This document shows positions 10,821 through 11,470 of a DNA stretch of 11,470 nt, piece after piece. The notes beneath the pieces were generated by a model that saw only the letters and a program-made list of their open reading frames with translations, did not search any database and was not told the origin of the DNA. The DNA is taken from positions 1 through 11,470 of the forward strand of contig CATJZR010000117.1 in the NCBI GenBank assembly GCA_949745625.1, in the 5' to 3' direction. Position numbers and translations under genes: made by a program. Position 1 is the first letter of the stretch. Every line of letters begins with the position of its first letter. The stretch comes from an uncultured Eubacteriales bacterium (lineage in GTDB: Bacteria > Bacillota > Clostridia > Christensenellales > Borkfalkiaceae).

Positions 10821-11470
10821 ATGAAACTTCCCGAGGCATCTAATTTTATCGAGCAGATAATAAACGAGGAACTTGCGGCAGGAAAATTCGAAAAGAGAGG
10901 AAACAAACTTCAAGTGCGTTTCCCGCCGGAGCCTAACGGCTATCCGCATATCGGACACATTAAAGCAATGTGTATAAATTTCGGCGTAAAGGAAAAATAC
11001 GGCGCAAAGCTGAACCTGCGCATGGACGACACCAACCCGGCGAAAGAGGACTACGAATACGTGAATTCGCTCGTGGACGCATGTAAATGGCTGGGCTTCG
11101 AGTTCGACCAACTCGTATTTGCTTCCGATTATTACGATAAGCTTTACGAAATAGCGGAAAAATATATTATTGACGGCAACGCGTACGTTTGCGACCTGTC
11201 CGCGGAAGAGATAACCGCAACCCGCGGAACATTGACCGAGGCGGGAACGCCTTCGCCGTACAGAGTGAGAAGCGTAGAAGAGAATCTGCGTCTTTTCCGA
11301 GAAATGAAAGCGGGCAAATATCCCGACGGGGCAAAGACGCTCCGCGCAAAAATCGATATGGCTTCGCCAAACATCAATATGCGCGACCCTATTATTTACA
11401 GGATAGCGCACGTTTCGCACTACCGCACGGGCGATACATGGTGCATTTATCCCATGTACGATTTTGCGCA
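10821..11470 (+). CDS. glnS: Glutaminyl-tRNA synthetase, N-terminal part (partial)
   Basis: The first 216 codons of a class I GlnRS, open to the window end. It would charge tRNA-Gln with glutamine directly. FPPEPNGYPHIGH carries the HIGH adenylate motif in the GlnRS/GluRS form, then LRMDDTNPAKEDYEYVNSLVDACKWLGFE follows. FPPEPNG and the DDTNP motif point to GlnRS rather than bacterial GluRS, which normally shows FAPSPTG. RAKIDMASPNINMRDPIIYRI and TWCIYPMYDFA agree. AAAGGAG at 10808-10814 supports the ATG at 10821, 19 bases after fhs. The KMSKS loop and anticodon domain lie beyond the window. Many Bacillota make Gln-tRNA through GatCAB, and GlnRS genes in bacteria are generally thought to be acquired. 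C-ending Asn and Asp codons seem somewhat more frequent than in fhs, a weak hint only. Confidence 0.93.
   Translation, partial: MKLPEASNFIEQIINEELAAGKFEKRGNKLQVRFPPEPNGYPHIGHIKAMCINFGVKEKYGAKLNLRMDDTNPAKEDYEYVNSLVDACKWLGFEFDQLVFASDYYDKLYEIAEKYIIDGNAYVCDLSAEEITATRGTLTEAGTPSPYRVRSVEENLRLFREMKAGKYPDGAKTLRAKIDMASPNINMRDPIIYRIAHVSHYRTGDTWCIYPMYDFA

Noticed and set aside
1..11470. Mobile element, CRISPR array, tRNA or prophage remnants
   Set aside because: No transposase, integrase, direct-repeat array, tRNA cloverleaf or phage gene was seen. Genes are tightly packed and housekeeping in character.

Overview
The window looks like a chromosomal segment of a low-to-mid GC, anaerobic member of the Bacillota (Clostridia-like). 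This is inferred from the pta-ackA acetate pathway, a yceD-rpmF pair, strong AAGGAG-type ribosome binding sites, textbook TTGACA/TATAAT promoters, a four-cysteine L32, a dimeric-type GlyRS and formate-tetrahydrofolate ligase. No mobile element, CRISPR array, tRNA or rRNA was seen. Coding density is high and the longest gene-free gap is 158 bases.

Layout. Positions 1-1417 hold the end of pta and all of ackA (acetyl-CoA to acetate with ATP formation). Positions 1435-2142 hold a consensus promoter driving yceD (DUF177) and rpmF (ribosomal protein L32), ending in a hairpin. Positions 2155-4587 hold asnS and an L-asparaginase-family gene, closed by a strong terminator. Positions 4621-7591 form a copper-export block: a promoter buried in a 16-bp perfect inverted repeat, a P1B-type copper ATPase (copA) that carries a CopZ-like chaperone domain at its C-terminus, and an ArsR-family regulator with its own promoter, closed by a bidirectional terminator. 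Positions 7593-8981 (minus strand) encode glycyl-tRNA synthetase. A 158-base divergent promoter region then leads into fhs (formate-tetrahydrofolate ligase) and the first part of glnS (glutaminyl-tRNA synthetase), which runs off the window.

How the genes work together. Most of the window is housekeeping: acetate metabolism, ribosome parts, aminoacyl-tRNA synthetases and one-carbon supply. The accessory-looking part is the copper block. There the predicted copA transcript starts essentially at the ATG, with no ribosome binding site. The C-terminal chaperone domain, by contrast, starts with a Met preceded by a good in-frame Shine-Dalgarno sequence. One gene may therefore yield both a pump and a free copper chaperone. 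The pump also has DKTAT in place of the near-invariant DKTGT, and the neighbouring ArsR protein keeps only part of the classical metal site. A second oddity is the asparaginase homologue beside asnS, which appears to lack the catalytic lysine.
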